Shown: piece after piece, positions 50,479 through 59,269 of the stretch
How the letters are laid out: the number at the start of each line of letters is the position of its first letter
How positions within the stretch are numbered: position 1 is the stretch's first letter
Source of the DNA: an uncultured Oscillospiraceae bacterium
GTDB lineage: Bacteria; Bacillota; Clostridia; Oscillospirales; Oscillospiraceae
Assembly: GCA_910583885.1 (NCBI GenBank)
Contig: CAJUAC010000006.1
Span: forward strand, 18,903 to 82,902
Reading direction: 5' to 3'
Length of the DNA stretch: 64,000 nt
Program-made: the position numbers and the translations under genes
Notes under the pieces: model-generated
Told to the model about the DNA's origin: nothing
The model's database searches: none
What the model saw: only the letters and a program-made list of their open reading frames with translations

Positions 50479-51093
50479 TTATTGCGCAAGGGACAGCACC
50501 GCCACCTGCCTGGCCAGCCCCGGCGTCACAGCCAGGGTGGGGCCAGGATAACGGACCACCAGCTCTGGCGGGTAGAGGGCAGTAAATGCCGCCAGCTCCT
50601 CCAGCACATCAAAGCCCCGTGCCCCGTCCCGGTAGTGCATGGGAACCACTACCCTGGGGGCAATGGCATCCGCCACCGCCTTTGCCTCAGCCGGATCCAC
50701 GGTGTAGGTGCCCCCAACAGGCAGCAGCAGCACATCGCAGGGGCCAATACCCGCAATCTGGGCGGGGCTCAACTGGTGGCCCAGATCGCCCAGGTGAACC
50801 ACGCTCACACCCTCGGCGGCAAAACGGCGCACAGTGTTTTTCCCCCGCAGCGCGCCGCCCTGGCTGTCATGGAAGGTCTCGACCTCGGAGACAGAGAAGG
50901 GGTTCTCCTTGCCGTCAGTCACGTGCAGCTGCTCCGTGTAGCAGTGGTCAAAGTGGCCGTGGCTGCAATAGAACGCATCCGCCTCCCCCGAATAATCCGG
51001 CAGGCCGGGGACGTTGCAGTAGGGGTCCAGCAGGGTACGGAAGCCGCCGCTCTCCAACAGGAAGCAGGAGTGGCCCAACCAAGTAATTGTCAT
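50479..51093 (-). CDS. Metallo-beta-lactamase-fold hydrolase (UPF0173-like)
   Basis: A 204-residue metal-dependent hydrolase of the MBL superfamily. TITWLGHSCFLLES at the start, zinc motif CSHGHFDHCY near residue 43, HLGDLGHQL and VVPMHYRD carry the ligands. The family resembles YtkL/UPF0173 proteins; substrate unknown. AAGGAGG lies upstream of the ATG. It follows pfkA on the same strand, after that gene's terminator. Confidence 0.85.
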   Translation of the reverse strand: MTITWLGHSCFLLESGGFRTLLDPYCNVPGLPDYSGEADAFYCSHGHFDHCYTEQLHVTDGKENPFSVSEVETFHDSQGGALRGKNTVRRFAAEGVSVVHLGDLGHQLSPAQIAGIGPCDVLLLPVGGTYTVDPAEAKAVADAIAPRVVVPMHYRDGARGFDVLEELAAFTALYPPELVVRYPGPTLAVTPGLARQVAVLSLAQ

Positions 51094-51120
51094 CAGGAAA
51101 CGCCTCCTTAAAAATGGGGC

Positions 51121-51149
51121 CAGGCGGGGCGGATTATCCGCCCCGCCTG
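51121..51149 (-). terminator. Intrinsic terminator of pfkA
   Basis: A 12-bp perfect stem (CAGGCGGGGCGG / CCGCCCCGCCTG). On the minus strand it is followed by GCCCCATTTTTAA. Confidence 0.78.
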
Positions 51150-51176
51150 ATCGTTGTGAAAAGGTATGTATCTGGT

Positions 51177-52187
51177 TTACCGGAGGGTGGCACAGTTGTT
51201 GGTCAGCGCCTCCAGGATCTGGTAGCGGTCCATATCCAGCTTCTTGGTCATCTGGAGGGCCTCCTCCATGCCCAGGACCACCATATGGCCCTCCTGGGTG
51301 GCAACAACACAGTTGCCCTGGTTTTCGGCAATCGCCTTTACTGCCTCATAGCCCATGCGGCTGGCGGTCTCCCGGTCCCGGGCGGAGGGTGCGCCGCCGC
51401 GCTGGATGTGGCCCAGCACAGTCACGCGGGGGTCGATGCCAACCTCCTCGTGGATCTGACGGCTGATATCCATGGTATTGCCCGCGCCCTCAGCCACCAC
51501 CACCATGTAATGGGTAGTCCCGGCCAGGCGGGCCCGGCGGATTTTCTCTACAATATCGTGCTCAAAATTGAGCTCCCGTTCGGGGATCAGCACGGCAGTA
51601 GCGCCCACGGAGATGCCCACGTACAGCGCCAGGAAACCGGCGCGCCGGCCCATCACCTCTACGATGGAGCAGCGCTCATGGGACTGCATGGTATCGCGCA
51701 GCTTGTCGATACACTCGATGGCGGTGTTGCAGGCGGTGTCAAAGCCGATGGTGTAATGGGAGCAGCCGATGTCGTTGTCTATGGTGGCGGGGATGCCAGC
51801 CACCTGGAGCTGGTAGCCCACCTCTGCGGCCCGGCGGGAGAGGTCCAGCGCGCCCCGGAAGGTGCCGTCGCCGCCGATGGCCACAATCGCATCCAGGCCC
51901 AGCAGCTTGCAGGTGGCCAGGGCCTTGTCCTGGCCAGATACGTTGCGGAATTCGTCGCTGCGGGCTGTGTACAGGAGTGTACCGCCCTTGTTGATGATAT
52001 GGCTGACACTGGAAGTGTCCATGCGGATAAAATCACTGCTGATGAGGCCGTTCCACCCTCTGCGGATGCCGATGCAGTCGATGCCCCGGCCCAGGGCGGA
52101 GCGCACAACGGCGCGGATGGCGGCGTTCATACCCGGCGCATCGCCGCCGCTGGTCAAGACCCCGATACGCTTTACCTGTTTCTCCAT
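51177..52187 (-). CDS. pfkA: ATP-type 6-phosphofructokinase
   Basis: Commits fructose 6-phosphate to glycolysis. 336 residues. KRIGVLTSGGDAPGMNAAIRAVVR at the N-terminus, phosphoryl-donor motif AIGGDGTFRGA and PATIDNDI are visible. The Gly in GGDG points to ATP, not pyrophosphate, as donor (PPi enzymes have Asp there). The usual Gly in GTIDND is Ala, and not the Lys of PPi enzymes. EVMGRRAGFLAL and HIQRGGAPSARDR are intact. GGAGG is upstream of the ATG. Confidence 0.95.
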   Translation of the reverse strand: MEKQVKRIGVLTSGGDAPGMNAAIRAVVRSALGRGIDCIGIRRGWNGLISSDFIRMDTSSVSHIINKGGTLLYTARSDEFRNVSGQDKALATCKLLGLDAIVAIGGDGTFRGALDLSRRAAEVGYQLQVAGIPATIDNDIGCSHYTIGFDTACNTAIECIDKLRDTMQSHERCSIVEVMGRRAGFLALYVGISVGATAVLIPERELNFEHDIVEKIRRARLAGTTHYMVVVAEGAGNTMDISRQIHEEVGIDPRVTVLGHIQRGGAPSARDRETASRMGYEAVKAIAENQGNCVVATQEGHMVVLGMEEALQMTKKLDMDRYQILEALTNNCATLR

Positions 52188-52290
52188 ATGCTTCCTCCAA
52201 TTTCTAGTGGTCGGAAGCTGCGCCCACCCAGGGCTGGGCGGGGGCTGCTTCCGGGATGCGGGAGGGCCCGCGCGGAAACTGTCCGATCAA

Positions 52291-52320
52291 ACTATACCTC
52301 TTTCCCGGCGGGGCTGTCAA
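52291..52320 (-). promoter_or_regulatory. Sigma-A promoter of pfkA
   Basis: On the minus strand TTGACA (52320-52315), 18 bp, TATAGT (52296-52291), about 100 bp before the start codon. Confidence 0.75.
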
Positions 52321-52343
52321 GAAGTTCTGCGAAAAACCGGCGG

Positions 52344-54359
52344 TCAATCGGAGAGATCCATATCACGGGCGAGGGTGAAGCGCCCTACCAGCTCCTTGAG
52401 GGACTGGGCCTCTGCGGACAGCTGTTCGCTGGCGGCAGCGCTCTCCTCAGCGGTGGCGCTGTTGATCTGGACGACACTGGAGATCTGGCCGACCCCCTCG
52501 GAGACCTGGGAGATCCGCTCGGACTGCTCCCGGGCCGCTGTAGCGATCTGGTCGATGGAGCCGGCAATGGCCTGCATACTGTTCACGGCCTCCAGCAGGG
52601 CGGCCGCTGTCTCGCTGGAGATCTGCGTCCCCCTGTGGACGGCCTGTGCGGAGCGCTCAATCAGCTTCGCAGTGCTCTGGGAGGCCTCGGCGGATTTGCC
52701 GGCCAGGTTGCGCACCTCGTCGGCAACGACGGCGAAGCCCTTGCCGGCAGTACCGGCCCGGGCCGCCTCCACAGCGGCGTTCAGCGCCAGGATGTTGGTC
52801 TGGAAAGCGATATCCTCAATGGCCTTGATGATTTTGCTGATCTCCTCGGAGCTGCTGCGGATATCGTCCATGGCCCGCATCAGCTCACCCATCTGCTGGT
52901 TGCACCGGTCGGCCTCCGCACTGGCGCTGGTGGTCTGGGCGCGGGCCTCCACAGCCTTCTCCGCCGCGCCCTTCACGTCGTTGGAGATATCGCTGATGGT
53001 GGCCGCCAGCTCCTCCACAGAGCTGGCCTGCTCCACAGCGCCCTGGCTGAGGGACTGCGCGCCATTGGACACCTGGCTGCTCCCGGCGGAAACCTGCTCC
53101 GCCGCACGGTCAATCTGGTGCATGGTCCCGCTCAGCGCGAGGCGCAGGCGGCGCAGGGACAACAGGATGTTTTGGAACCCACCCACATAGGCCTCCTCAT
53201 GCTGGGTGTGGATATCCAGGTTCTGGTCGGAGAGCTGGGAGAGCAGGTAGTCGATGTCGCCAATAATGGTGCGCAGGCCCTGTACCAGCCCGGCAGTGGC
53301 GTTGGCGAGGATGCCGGTCTCATCCTCCTGTGTACTCTCCGGCACGGGGGAGTCCAGATCGCCCTTGACCAGGGCCTGCATCCGCTGGGCGCAGACGCGC
53401 ATCGGATCCCCGATGTCCTTGGACAGCTTGGCGGCAATCAGCATGGACAGCACCATAAAGACCGCGACCATCACGACAGTGATTGTAATGGCGGAATAGG
53501 TGTCTTTCAGATAATCGACCTTCCACGTTGTGACGGCAAGGCTCCAGCCGTTGACGCTGCCAACCGGCGCGTAGGCGGCAAATTTCGGTGTGCCGTCGAT
53601 TTGGTAGGGGGCGAACCCGCTGCCGCCGGAGCGCATGTCCGCATGGATAGCGGCCAGCTGCTTGAGGGACTTGTCTGTGCGCGCCTCCATCTCGATATTC
53701 TCATTCATGACGTTTTCGAGCACGGCATCTGCGATGGTGTCGCCGTTCTGGTTAATCATGTAGGCGCTGCCATGTTCGCTGAGGTGGATAGAGGAGACGA
53801 TATCATTCAAAAATGTCTCTTGGGGGACAAAGTACACAACGCCCGCGATTGTAGAACCGGAGATGCCGCCCTGCCAGAGAGGGGCGGCGATGATGATGGA
53901 GATCTCGCCTGTCACCTTGCTGACCAGGGGCTCTGACACGACAACGTTGCCCTTCAGGGCCTGCTGGACGTAGTCCCGGTCGGAGTAGTCATTGCCGTCA
54001 AAGATGCTGACACCGTTTGTCATGACAATGTTGCCCCGCTGGAAGTTGTGCATTGCCACGCGCTGGTCAATGAGCAGGCGTTTGTCCTCTGTGCTTGCAG
54101 TCGGATCGGTCAGCTGGGGGGTACAGCCGGTGTCCAGGGCGACGTTCTGGTACATGACGAGCTCCCGTTCGACAAGGCCAGCGGCGAGGACCGCACTCTC
54201 GTGCATCATCTGCTTTACTGTGGAGAGTGTGCTGCTGTAGTTGAGCCACACGTTGGCGATCTCAACGGCAAGCAGGGCTATCAGAATGGTAAGCCCCATG
54301 CACATCGCGATTTTTGTTCGGATACTCTTGATTTTGCCTTGCTTTTTTCCCTTTTTCAT
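52344..54359 (-). CDS. Methyl-accepting chemotaxis protein
   Basis: A 671-residue chemoreceptor. TM1 (IAMCMGLTILIALLAVEIANVWL) is followed by an extracellular dCache-type sensor of about 240 residues (GVSIFDGNDYSDRDYVQQALKG, ISIIIAAPLWQ), TM2 (AITITVVMVAVFMVLSMLIAA), a HAMP domain and the signalling domain. The hairpin tip reads IIKAIEDIAFQTNILALNAAVEAARAGTAGKGFAVVADEVRNLA. Ligand unknown. ATG 54359 follows AGGGAG; the longer frame upstream overlaps the promoter. No che genes are near. Confidence 0.93.
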   Translation of the reverse strand: MKKGKKQGKIKSIRTKIAMCMGLTILIALLAVEIANVWLNYSSTLSTVKQMMHESAVLAAGLVERELVMYQNVALDTGCTPQLTDPTASTEDKRLLIDQRVAMHNFQRGNIVMTNGVSIFDGNDYSDRDYVQQALKGNVVVSEPLVSKVTGEISIIIAAPLWQGGISGSTIAGVVYFVPQETFLNDIVSSIHLSEHGSAYMINQNGDTIADAVLENVMNENIEMEARTDKSLKQLAAIHADMRSGGSGFAPYQIDGTPKFAAYAPVGSVNGWSLAVTTWKVDYLKDTYSAITITVVMVAVFMVLSMLIAAKLSKDIGDPMRVCAQRMQALVKGDLDSPVPESTQEDETGILANATAGLVQGLRTIIGDIDYLLSQLSDQNLDIHTQHEEAYVGGFQNILLSLRRLRLALSGTMHQIDRAAEQVSAGSSQVSNGAQSLSQGAVEQASSVEELAATISDISNDVKGAAEKAVEARAQTTSASAEADRCNQQMGELMRAMDDIRSSSEEISKIIKAIEDIAFQTNILALNAAVEAARAGTAGKGFAVVADEVRNLAGKSAEASQSTAKLIERSAQAVHRGTQISSETAAALLEAVNSMQAIAGSIDQIATAAREQSERISQVSEGVGQISSVVQINSATAEESAAASEQLSAEAQSLKELVGRFTLARDMDLSD

Positions 54360-54456
54360 CCTCTTACTCCCTTTTTCAACTTGGATAGAGATGGTTGGAG
54401 AAGCCCTCTCTCCTGTTGCGGAAAGCCGCTTGACGCGGATATGTACCGCTGTTACT

Positions 54457-54485
54457 ATTTTAGCGCAATCTTGTGGGGCTTGCAA
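54457..54485 (-). promoter_or_regulatory. Sigma-A promoter of the chemoreceptor gene
   Basis: On the minus strand TTGCAA (54485-54480), 17 bp, TAAAAT (54462-54457). A sigma-D (flagellar) pattern was sought and not convincingly found. Confidence 0.7.
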
Positions 54486-54573
54486 GTGTTCACAGAAAAT
54501 TCTTGATGAGTTTTGTCAAAAACCCACAACAGATTTTGTCGAAAATTCACAAGCAGTCCCATGCGGCCCAATG

Positions 54574-55431
54574 TTATGTGAGCAATTCAGCGAGCGCTTT
54601 TTCCCAATAGACCGGGGGGATATCATGCCAGACGCTGCATCCAGTGGCATGTTCACACAGGGCCATTGCTTTTGCCAACACCATGGTATGGGGGACCTCC
54701 CCCGTGCGGATCAGGTGCTTTGTCACCTGCGTCCAGTAGGGGGCGGACTCCTCCAGCCCGGATTCGAGCAGATCCTGTATCACCTGCTCAACATCATAGC
54801 TTACACTGATAAATTCTGCCGTCCACGCCTGCATGGCCTGGTGGAGGATCATGAATTGGGCTTTTCCGCCGCTGCGCTGGGGCACGCCCACCGCGCCGGG
54901 GTTCCATACCGTCTTGCCGCCGTGATGGATGGTCCCCTGGAGATGGGTATGCCCGCAAAGGATGTACTGGCACGGGCAGGTGTCAATCAGTTGATTTGTT
55001 TTATCATCGGCAGGGAGCATTTTTTCGTTGTTCCTGTTTGGCGAACCGTGGCAGGCCAACAGGGCGGGGGCGTCTGGAAAGGTGATTTCCTGGGAAACCG
55101 GGAGGCTTTGGAAAAAGTCGATATCCCGGTCCGTCTGGTGAGCGTAGCAGTAGTGCATGGCGCCGACGGTCAGATCCCCGTTCTTCCACTCGCAGCCGGG
55201 ATCATATTTTCGATTGATCCAATAATCCTCCTTGTTCCCCTTCACAAAAAAGCAGGTGTATGTTTCCCTCAGAGCATAGAGCAGCTCCATTGTTTTCTGT
55301 GGATAGGGGAATTCCCCCAAATAGTCGCCCAGAAAGAGAAACGTGTGTATGCCGCGGGCTAAAACAAGATCGAGACACTGCTGAAATGCCTCATAATTGC
55401 CATGGATATCCGAAAGTACCGCTATTTCCAT
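54574..55431 (-). CDS. Calcineurin-like metallophosphoesterase (YfcE/MJ0936-like)
   Basis: A 285-residue protein. The di-metal motifs are AVLSDIHGNYEAF (residues 4-16), FLFLGDYLGE, VKGNKED, LLACHGSPN and ILCGHTHLQGTIHH. The C-terminal 80 residues are outside the usual domain and have no known match. Substrate unknown. ATG 55431 is set by GGGAGG about 8 bp upstream; the longer frame upstream is not supported. Confidence 0.87.
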   Translation of the reverse strand: MEIAVLSDIHGNYEAFQQCLDLVLARGIHTFLFLGDYLGEFPYPQKTMELLYALRETYTCFFVKGNKEDYWINRKYDPGCEWKNGDLTVGAMHYCYAHQTDRDIDFFQSLPVSQEITFPDAPALLACHGSPNRNNEKMLPADDKTNQLIDTCPCQYILCGHTHLQGTIHHGGKTVWNPGAVGVPQRSGGKAQFMILHQAMQAWTAEFISVSYDVEQVIQDLLESGLEESAPYWTQVTKHLIRTGEVPHTMVLAKAMALCEHATGCSVWHDIPPVYWEKALAELLT

Positions 55432-55471
55432 AAAAATTACCTCCCAACTGCTGTTGTCCTCCATACCAGCC

Positions 55472-55499
55472 ATTATACCACCATTCCCACTGATTGCAA
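55472..55499 (-). promoter_or_regulatory. Promoter of the metallophosphoesterase gene
   Basis: On the minus strand TTGCAA (55499-55494), 16 bp, TATAAT (55477-55472). Confidence 0.7.
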
Positions 55500-55630
55500 T
55501 ATGTGCTCTGGCTGCGGCCCGCCGGGCCGCAGATGCCTGCTTTTCCAGAGCTTTTTGCAGATACCCTCTTGCATTTTTTTCCGGTTTCGTGCATACTGGG
55601 ACAAGAAGTTCCATAAAAGGAGGCGCGGCC

Positions 55631-56152
55631 ATGGAGCGGGTTACAAAGGAAAACTATTATCTGGATATTGCCGAGACGGCTATCGGCCGGGCGACCTGCC
55701 TGCGCCGTCGATACGGGGCCATCATTGTCACCAACGATGAGATCATTTCCACCGGCTATAACGGCGCCCCCCGGGGCCGGAAGAACTGTGTGGATCTGGG
55801 GTACTGCGCGAGGGAGGTCCTCCATGTGCCCCGGGGGGAGCGCTACGAGCTGTGCCGCAGCGTCCACGCGGAGGCCAACGCGATCATCTCCGCCGCCCGG
55901 CGGGACATGGTGGGCGGGACGCTGTACCTGGCGGGGAAGGACGCCGCCACCGGGGAGATCCTGGCGGATGCCACCTCCTGCGCCATGTGCCGCCGGATGA
56001 TTATCAACGCGGGCCTGAAGAAGGTCGTCATCCGCACGGGCCGCCGGGACTACGCGGTGGTGGATGTGCATAGCTGGATTGACCAGGACGACTCCCTGCC
56101 AGCCGGGGAGCAAGGAATCACAGAAGGAGAAGAAAACGATGCTGAACGCTGA
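55631..56152 (+). CDS. dCMP deaminase family protein (ComEB-like)
   Basis: Zinc cytidine-type deaminase, 173 residues, probably converting dCMP to dUMP for thymidylate synthesis. The zinc motif SVHAEANAIISAARR carries the ligand His and catalytic Glu; TSCAMCRRMIINAG supplies the two Cys ligands. RCLRRRYGAIIV-type ATCLRRRYGAIIVTNDEIISTGYNGAPRG is typical of the dCMP group. AAAAGGAGG precedes the ATG. It overlaps the next gene by 14 bp. Confidence 0.9.
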   Translation: MERVTKENYYLDIAETAIGRATCLRRRYGAIIVTNDEIISTGYNGAPRGRKNCVDLGYCAREVLHVPRGERYELCRSVHAEANAIISAARRDMVGGTLYLAGKDAATGEILADATSCAMCRRMIINAGLKKVVIRTGRRDYAVVDVHSWIDQDDSLPAGEQGITEGEENDAER

Positions 56153-57419
56153 GATCAGAGACGCCTACATTTCTATCCTCCGGGAGGAGCTGGTACCTGC
56201 CACCGGCTGCACCGAGCCGATTGCCATTGCTTACGCCGCCGCCCGGCTGCGCGCGGTATTGGGGGCGCGGCCGGAGCGCGTGCGCGCGGAGGTGTCCGGC
56301 AATATTATCAAGAATGTCAAGAGCGTGATCGTCCCCAACACGGGCGGGCTGAAGGGCATCCGCGCCGCCCTGGCGGCCGGGGTTGTGGCCGGGGATGCGG
56401 AGAAGGTTTTGCAGGTGATCTCCGCCGTCCCACCGGAGCGGCACGCCGAGATCGCCGCCTATGCCCAGCAGGCGCCCATTGAGATCGTCTGTGCCGAAAC
56501 CACCCGCCTGCTGGACATCCGGCTCACCGGCTGGGCGGGGGAGCACACCGCCCTGGTCCACATCGCCAACAGCCACAGCAACATCGTCCGGGAGGAGAAG
56601 GACGGCCAGGTCCTGCTGGAGAAGCCGGTCACGGACTCCGCTGAGGACAGTCTCACGGACAAGAGCGTGCTGAAGGTGGCGGATATCCTGGAGTTTGCCA
56701 ACACAGTGGAGCTGGACCTGGTCTCCCCCCTGCTGGACCAGCAGGTCGGCTGCAACACCGCCATCGCGGAGGAGGGGCTGAAGGAGAGCTGGGGGGCCAA
56801 TATCGGCTCCGTGCTGCTGGGGGATTACCCCACAGATATCAAGACTGAGGCCAAGGCCTGGGCCGCTGCCGGGAGCGACGCCCGCATGAGCGGGTGCGAG
56901 ATGCCGGTGGTGATCCTCTCCGGCTCCGGCAACCAGGGCATCACCGCCTCCGTGCCCGTGGTGCGCTACGCCAAGCACCTGGGGGCCACAAAGGAGCAGC
57001 TCTACCGGGCCCTGCTGGTCAGCGACCTGGTGACGATCCACCAGAAGAGCGGCATTGGCCGCCTGTCCGCCTACTGCGGCGCGGTCAGCGCCGGTGTGGG
57101 GGCCGGGGCCGGCATCGCCTACCTGCTGGACGGGGGCTATGAGGCCATAGCCCATACCATCGTCAACGCAGTGGCGATTATCAGCGGCACCATCTGCGAC
57201 GGGGCCAAGCCCTCCTGTGCGGCCAAGATTGCCGCCAGCGTGGACGCGGGCATCCTAGGCTACCACATGTACAAGAACAACCAGGAGTTCAAGAGCGGCG
57301 ACGGCATCGTCACCAAGGGCGTGGACAACACCATCGCCAACATCGGCGTGCTGGCTAAGGAGGGGATGCAGCAGACGGACCGGACCATCCTCGCCATCAT
57401 GACGGAGCGGTGCGACTGA
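56139..57419 (+). CDS. UPF0597 / L-cysteine desulfidase-like (serine dehydratase alpha-like) protein
   Basis: A 426-residue protein of the UPF0597/CyuA family. Conserved Cys are present: PATGCTEPIAIAYA near residue 24, QQVGCNTAIAEEG, RMSGCEMPV, SAYCGAVSAG and CDGAKPSC. In cysteine desulfidases such Cys hold a [4Fe-4S] cluster that activates the substrate thiol to give pyruvate, ammonia and sulfide. The physiological substrate here is not proven. AGAAGGAG precedes ATG 56139, inside the deaminase gene. Confidence 0.87.
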   Translation: MLNAEIRDAYISILREELVPATGCTEPIAIAYAAARLRAVLGARPERVRAEVSGNIIKNVKSVIVPNTGGLKGIRAALAAGVVAGDAEKVLQVISAVPPERHAEIAAYAQQAPIEIVCAETTRLLDIRLTGWAGEHTALVHIANSHSNIVREEKDGQVLLEKPVTDSAEDSLTDKSVLKVADILEFANTVELDLVSPLLDQQVGCNTAIAEEGLKESWGANIGSVLLGDYPTDIKTEAKAWAAAGSDARMSGCEMPVVILSGSGNQGITASVPVVRYAKHLGATKEQLYRALLVSDLVTIHQKSGIGRLSAYCGAVSAGVGAGAGIAYLLDGGYEAIAHTIVNAVAIISGTICDGAKPSCAAKIAASVDAGILGYHMYKNNQEFKSGDGIVTKGVDNTIANIGVLAKEGMQQTDRTILAIMTERCD

Positions 57420-57474
57420 CCGGCGCTTTGATGATGTGAGGGAAACGGTCCATGGAAAATCCGTAAAATGCCTC

Positions 57475-57503
57475 TTGACTGCCGGTAGTCCCTGTGCTAC
57501 AAT
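57475..57503 (+). promoter_or_regulatory. Sigma-A promoter of the LeuA-like T-box operon
   Basis: TTGACT (57475-57480), 17 bp, TACAAT (57498-57503). Confidence 0.82.
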
Positions 57504-57509
57504 ACCACA

Positions 57510-57790
57510 CAAGCGAATCATTCCAAATGCGTGGAAGGCGTTATGCCATACTGAGAGGGCTTTCAGAGAACCGGCGGCTGGTGCGAGCCGGGGAGCGGCG
57601 GTATGGCGGCTGGCGCTGGAGCGGGGCGTCCCAAAGAGGTTTTCCGGTAGGACGCCACGGGTTTGCCGCCGTTATCCGGGCAGGGGCTTGCTGGAGCCCT
57701 TTGAGCGTGCGCATACGCGCAAAGCCGGGTGGTACCGCGGTAAAGGTCAATTTATCGTCCCGGGAGCAGAGCTCTGCTCCCGGGATTTTT
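57510..57790 (+). ncRNA. T-box riboswitch, specifier not resolved
   Basis: The T-box core CGGGTGGTACCGCGG lies at 57726-57740. The distal part of Stem I shows AGAGAACCGGC with GGTGCGAGCCGG. An inner stem GCCATAC / GGTATGGC is clear. The specifier loop must lie just 3' of GGTATGGC (about 57608-57622), but the outer stem cannot be fixed by eye, so the amino acid (Leu, Gly, Ala or other) is undetermined. It controls the LeuA-like gene and its partner. Confidence 0.88.
57758..57790 (+). terminator. T-box-controlled terminator
   Basis: TCCCGGGAGCAGAG and CTCTGCTCCCGGGA are exact complements, followed by five T. Confidence 0.92.
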
Positions 57791-57842
57791 CTATGCCCGG
57801 GCGGGGCTCCCCGAGGCAGCTGTAAAAAAGGAGAAATGAACC

Positions 57843-59255
57843 ATGAAAACCGTCAACATTTCCGACATAACCCTGCGGGAGATCGGCCGCAGCAGGGCCA
57901 ATGCCCTGAGCTTCAAAGAGCGGGTGGAGATCGCCCGCACCCTCGACCGCCTCCAGGTGGACGCAGTGGAGCTGCCCGCCATCAAGGACGGCAAGGCGGA
58001 CGTACTCAGCAATAAGACCATCGCCTCCGTGGTGTCCTACGCCCGCCTGACCGCGGCGGCGGGCCTGACAGAGGATGAGGTCGACCAGGCGTGGGAGAGC
58101 ATCAAGGGCGCCAGCCGCCCGGCGCTGCACATCCTGCTCCCCGCCTCCCCGGTCCAGATGGAGTACGTCTGCCATAAAAAGGCGCCCGCCATGCTGGAGC
58201 TGGTGAAGGCCCTGGTAGGCCGGGCCCGCTACCACACGGAGCGGGTGGAGTTCTCCGCCGTGGACGCCACCCGGGCCGAGCCCGCGGTCCTCTATGCGCT
58301 CCTCTCCGCCGCTGTGGAGGCGGGGGCGGGGACCGTCACCCTCTGCGACTCCGCCGGGATCATGACCCCTGCCGAGTGCGGGGATTTTATCCGGGCCGCC
58401 CTGGAGAATGTCCCGGCCCTGTCGAAGGTCCGCCTGGGCGTGGAGCTGAACGACGGGCTGCAAATGGCGGTGGCCTGCGCTGCTGCCGCTGTGGACGCCG
58501 GGGCAGAGCTGGTCAAGACGGCCATCACCCCCCTGGACATCCCCACCACCGAGGGCTTTGCGGCCTACATGGCCGCCCGGGGGGAGGGCAAGGGCCTGCG
58601 CTGCGGCCTGCGCACCACCGAGCTGGGCCGCGCCGCTGTCCAGCTCCAGTGGCTGCTCCAGACGGAGCGCAGCAGCGGCTCCCCCTTTGACAGCGGCGTC
58701 AGCGACGGCGCGCCCACCATCTGCCTGACCGGCGGGGACGATATTGCCGAGGTGGTGAAGGTGGTGCGGCACCTGGGCTACGACCTCAGCGAGGAGGACA
58801 ACGCCAAGGTATACGAGGCCTTCCAGCGCATTGCCGCCCAGAAGCACTTTGTCAGCACCCGGGAGCTGGACGCCATCATCGCCAGCACGGCCATGCAGGT
58901 GCCCTCCGTCTACCGGATTGTAAACTACGTCATCACCTGTGGCAACAACACCGCCGCCATGGCCAGCCTGACCCTGGAGAAGGATGGGGAGAAGCAGACC
59001 GGTGTATGCATGGGGGACGGGCCCATTGACGCGGCGTTTTTGGCCATTGAGCAGATCATAGGCCACCACTATGAGCTGGCAGACTACCAGATCCAGACTG
59101 TCACCGAGGGCCGGGAGGCTATGGGCTCCGCCCTGGTGAAGCTGCGTTCGGATGGGAAGCTCTACTCCGGCAACGGCATTTCCACTGACGTGATCGGCTC
59201 GAGTATCCGGGCGTATATCAGCGCCCTGAACAAGATTGTCTACGAACAGGCGTGA
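57843..59255 (+). CDS. LeuA-like DRE-TIM protein lacking the usual metal ligands, with a LeuA dimer domain
   Basis: A 470-residue relative of 2-isopropylmalate and homocitrate synthases. The TIM barrel starts DITLREIGRSRANALSFKERVEIA (D8, R12), where the family has DTTLRDGEQ. The metal-binding HxHND motif is replaced by VELND (residues 200-204), and the GxGERxGN segment by TPLDIPTTEGF. Both ligand His are lost, so classical aldol condensation is doubtful. Residues from about 353 form a LeuA regulatory domain (ITCGNNTAAMASLTLEKDGEKQTG, GDGPIDAAFLAIEQI). GGAG lies before the ATG. It precedes the fusion gene by 14 bp and is under T-box control, so a link to amino-acid supply is inferred. Confidence 0.8.
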   Translation: MKTVNISDITLREIGRSRANALSFKERVEIARTLDRLQVDAVELPAIKDGKADVLSNKTIASVVSYARLTAAAGLTEDEVDQAWESIKGASRPALHILLPASPVQMEYVCHKKAPAMLELVKALVGRARYHTERVEFSAVDATRAEPAVLYALLSAAVEAGAGTVTLCDSAGIMTPAECGDFIRAALENVPALSKVRLGVELNDGLQMAVACAAAAVDAGAELVKTAITPLDIPTTEGFAAYMAARGEGKGLRCGLRTTELGRAAVQLQWLLQTERSSGSPFDSGVSDGAPTICLTGGDDIAEVVKVVRHLGYDLSEEDNAKVYEAFQRIAAQKHFVSTRELDAIIASTAMQVPSVYRIVNYVITCGNNTAAMASLTLEKDGEKQTGVCMGDGPIDAAFLAIEQIIGHHYELADYQIQTVTEGREAMGSALVKLRSDGKLYSGNGISTDVIGSSIRAYISALNKIVYEQA

Positions 59256-59269
59256 GGGGAGGCAATCCG

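Noticed and set aside
51087..53936. 949-codon plus-strand open frame across pfkA and the chemoreceptor
   Set aside because: Spans two real minus-strand genes; the translation is His/Gly/Ala-rich antisense sequence.
54440..54485. Sigma-D flagellar promoter for the chemoreceptor
   Set aside because: TAAA is present, but the GCCGATAA box is not; a sigma-A promoter fits better.
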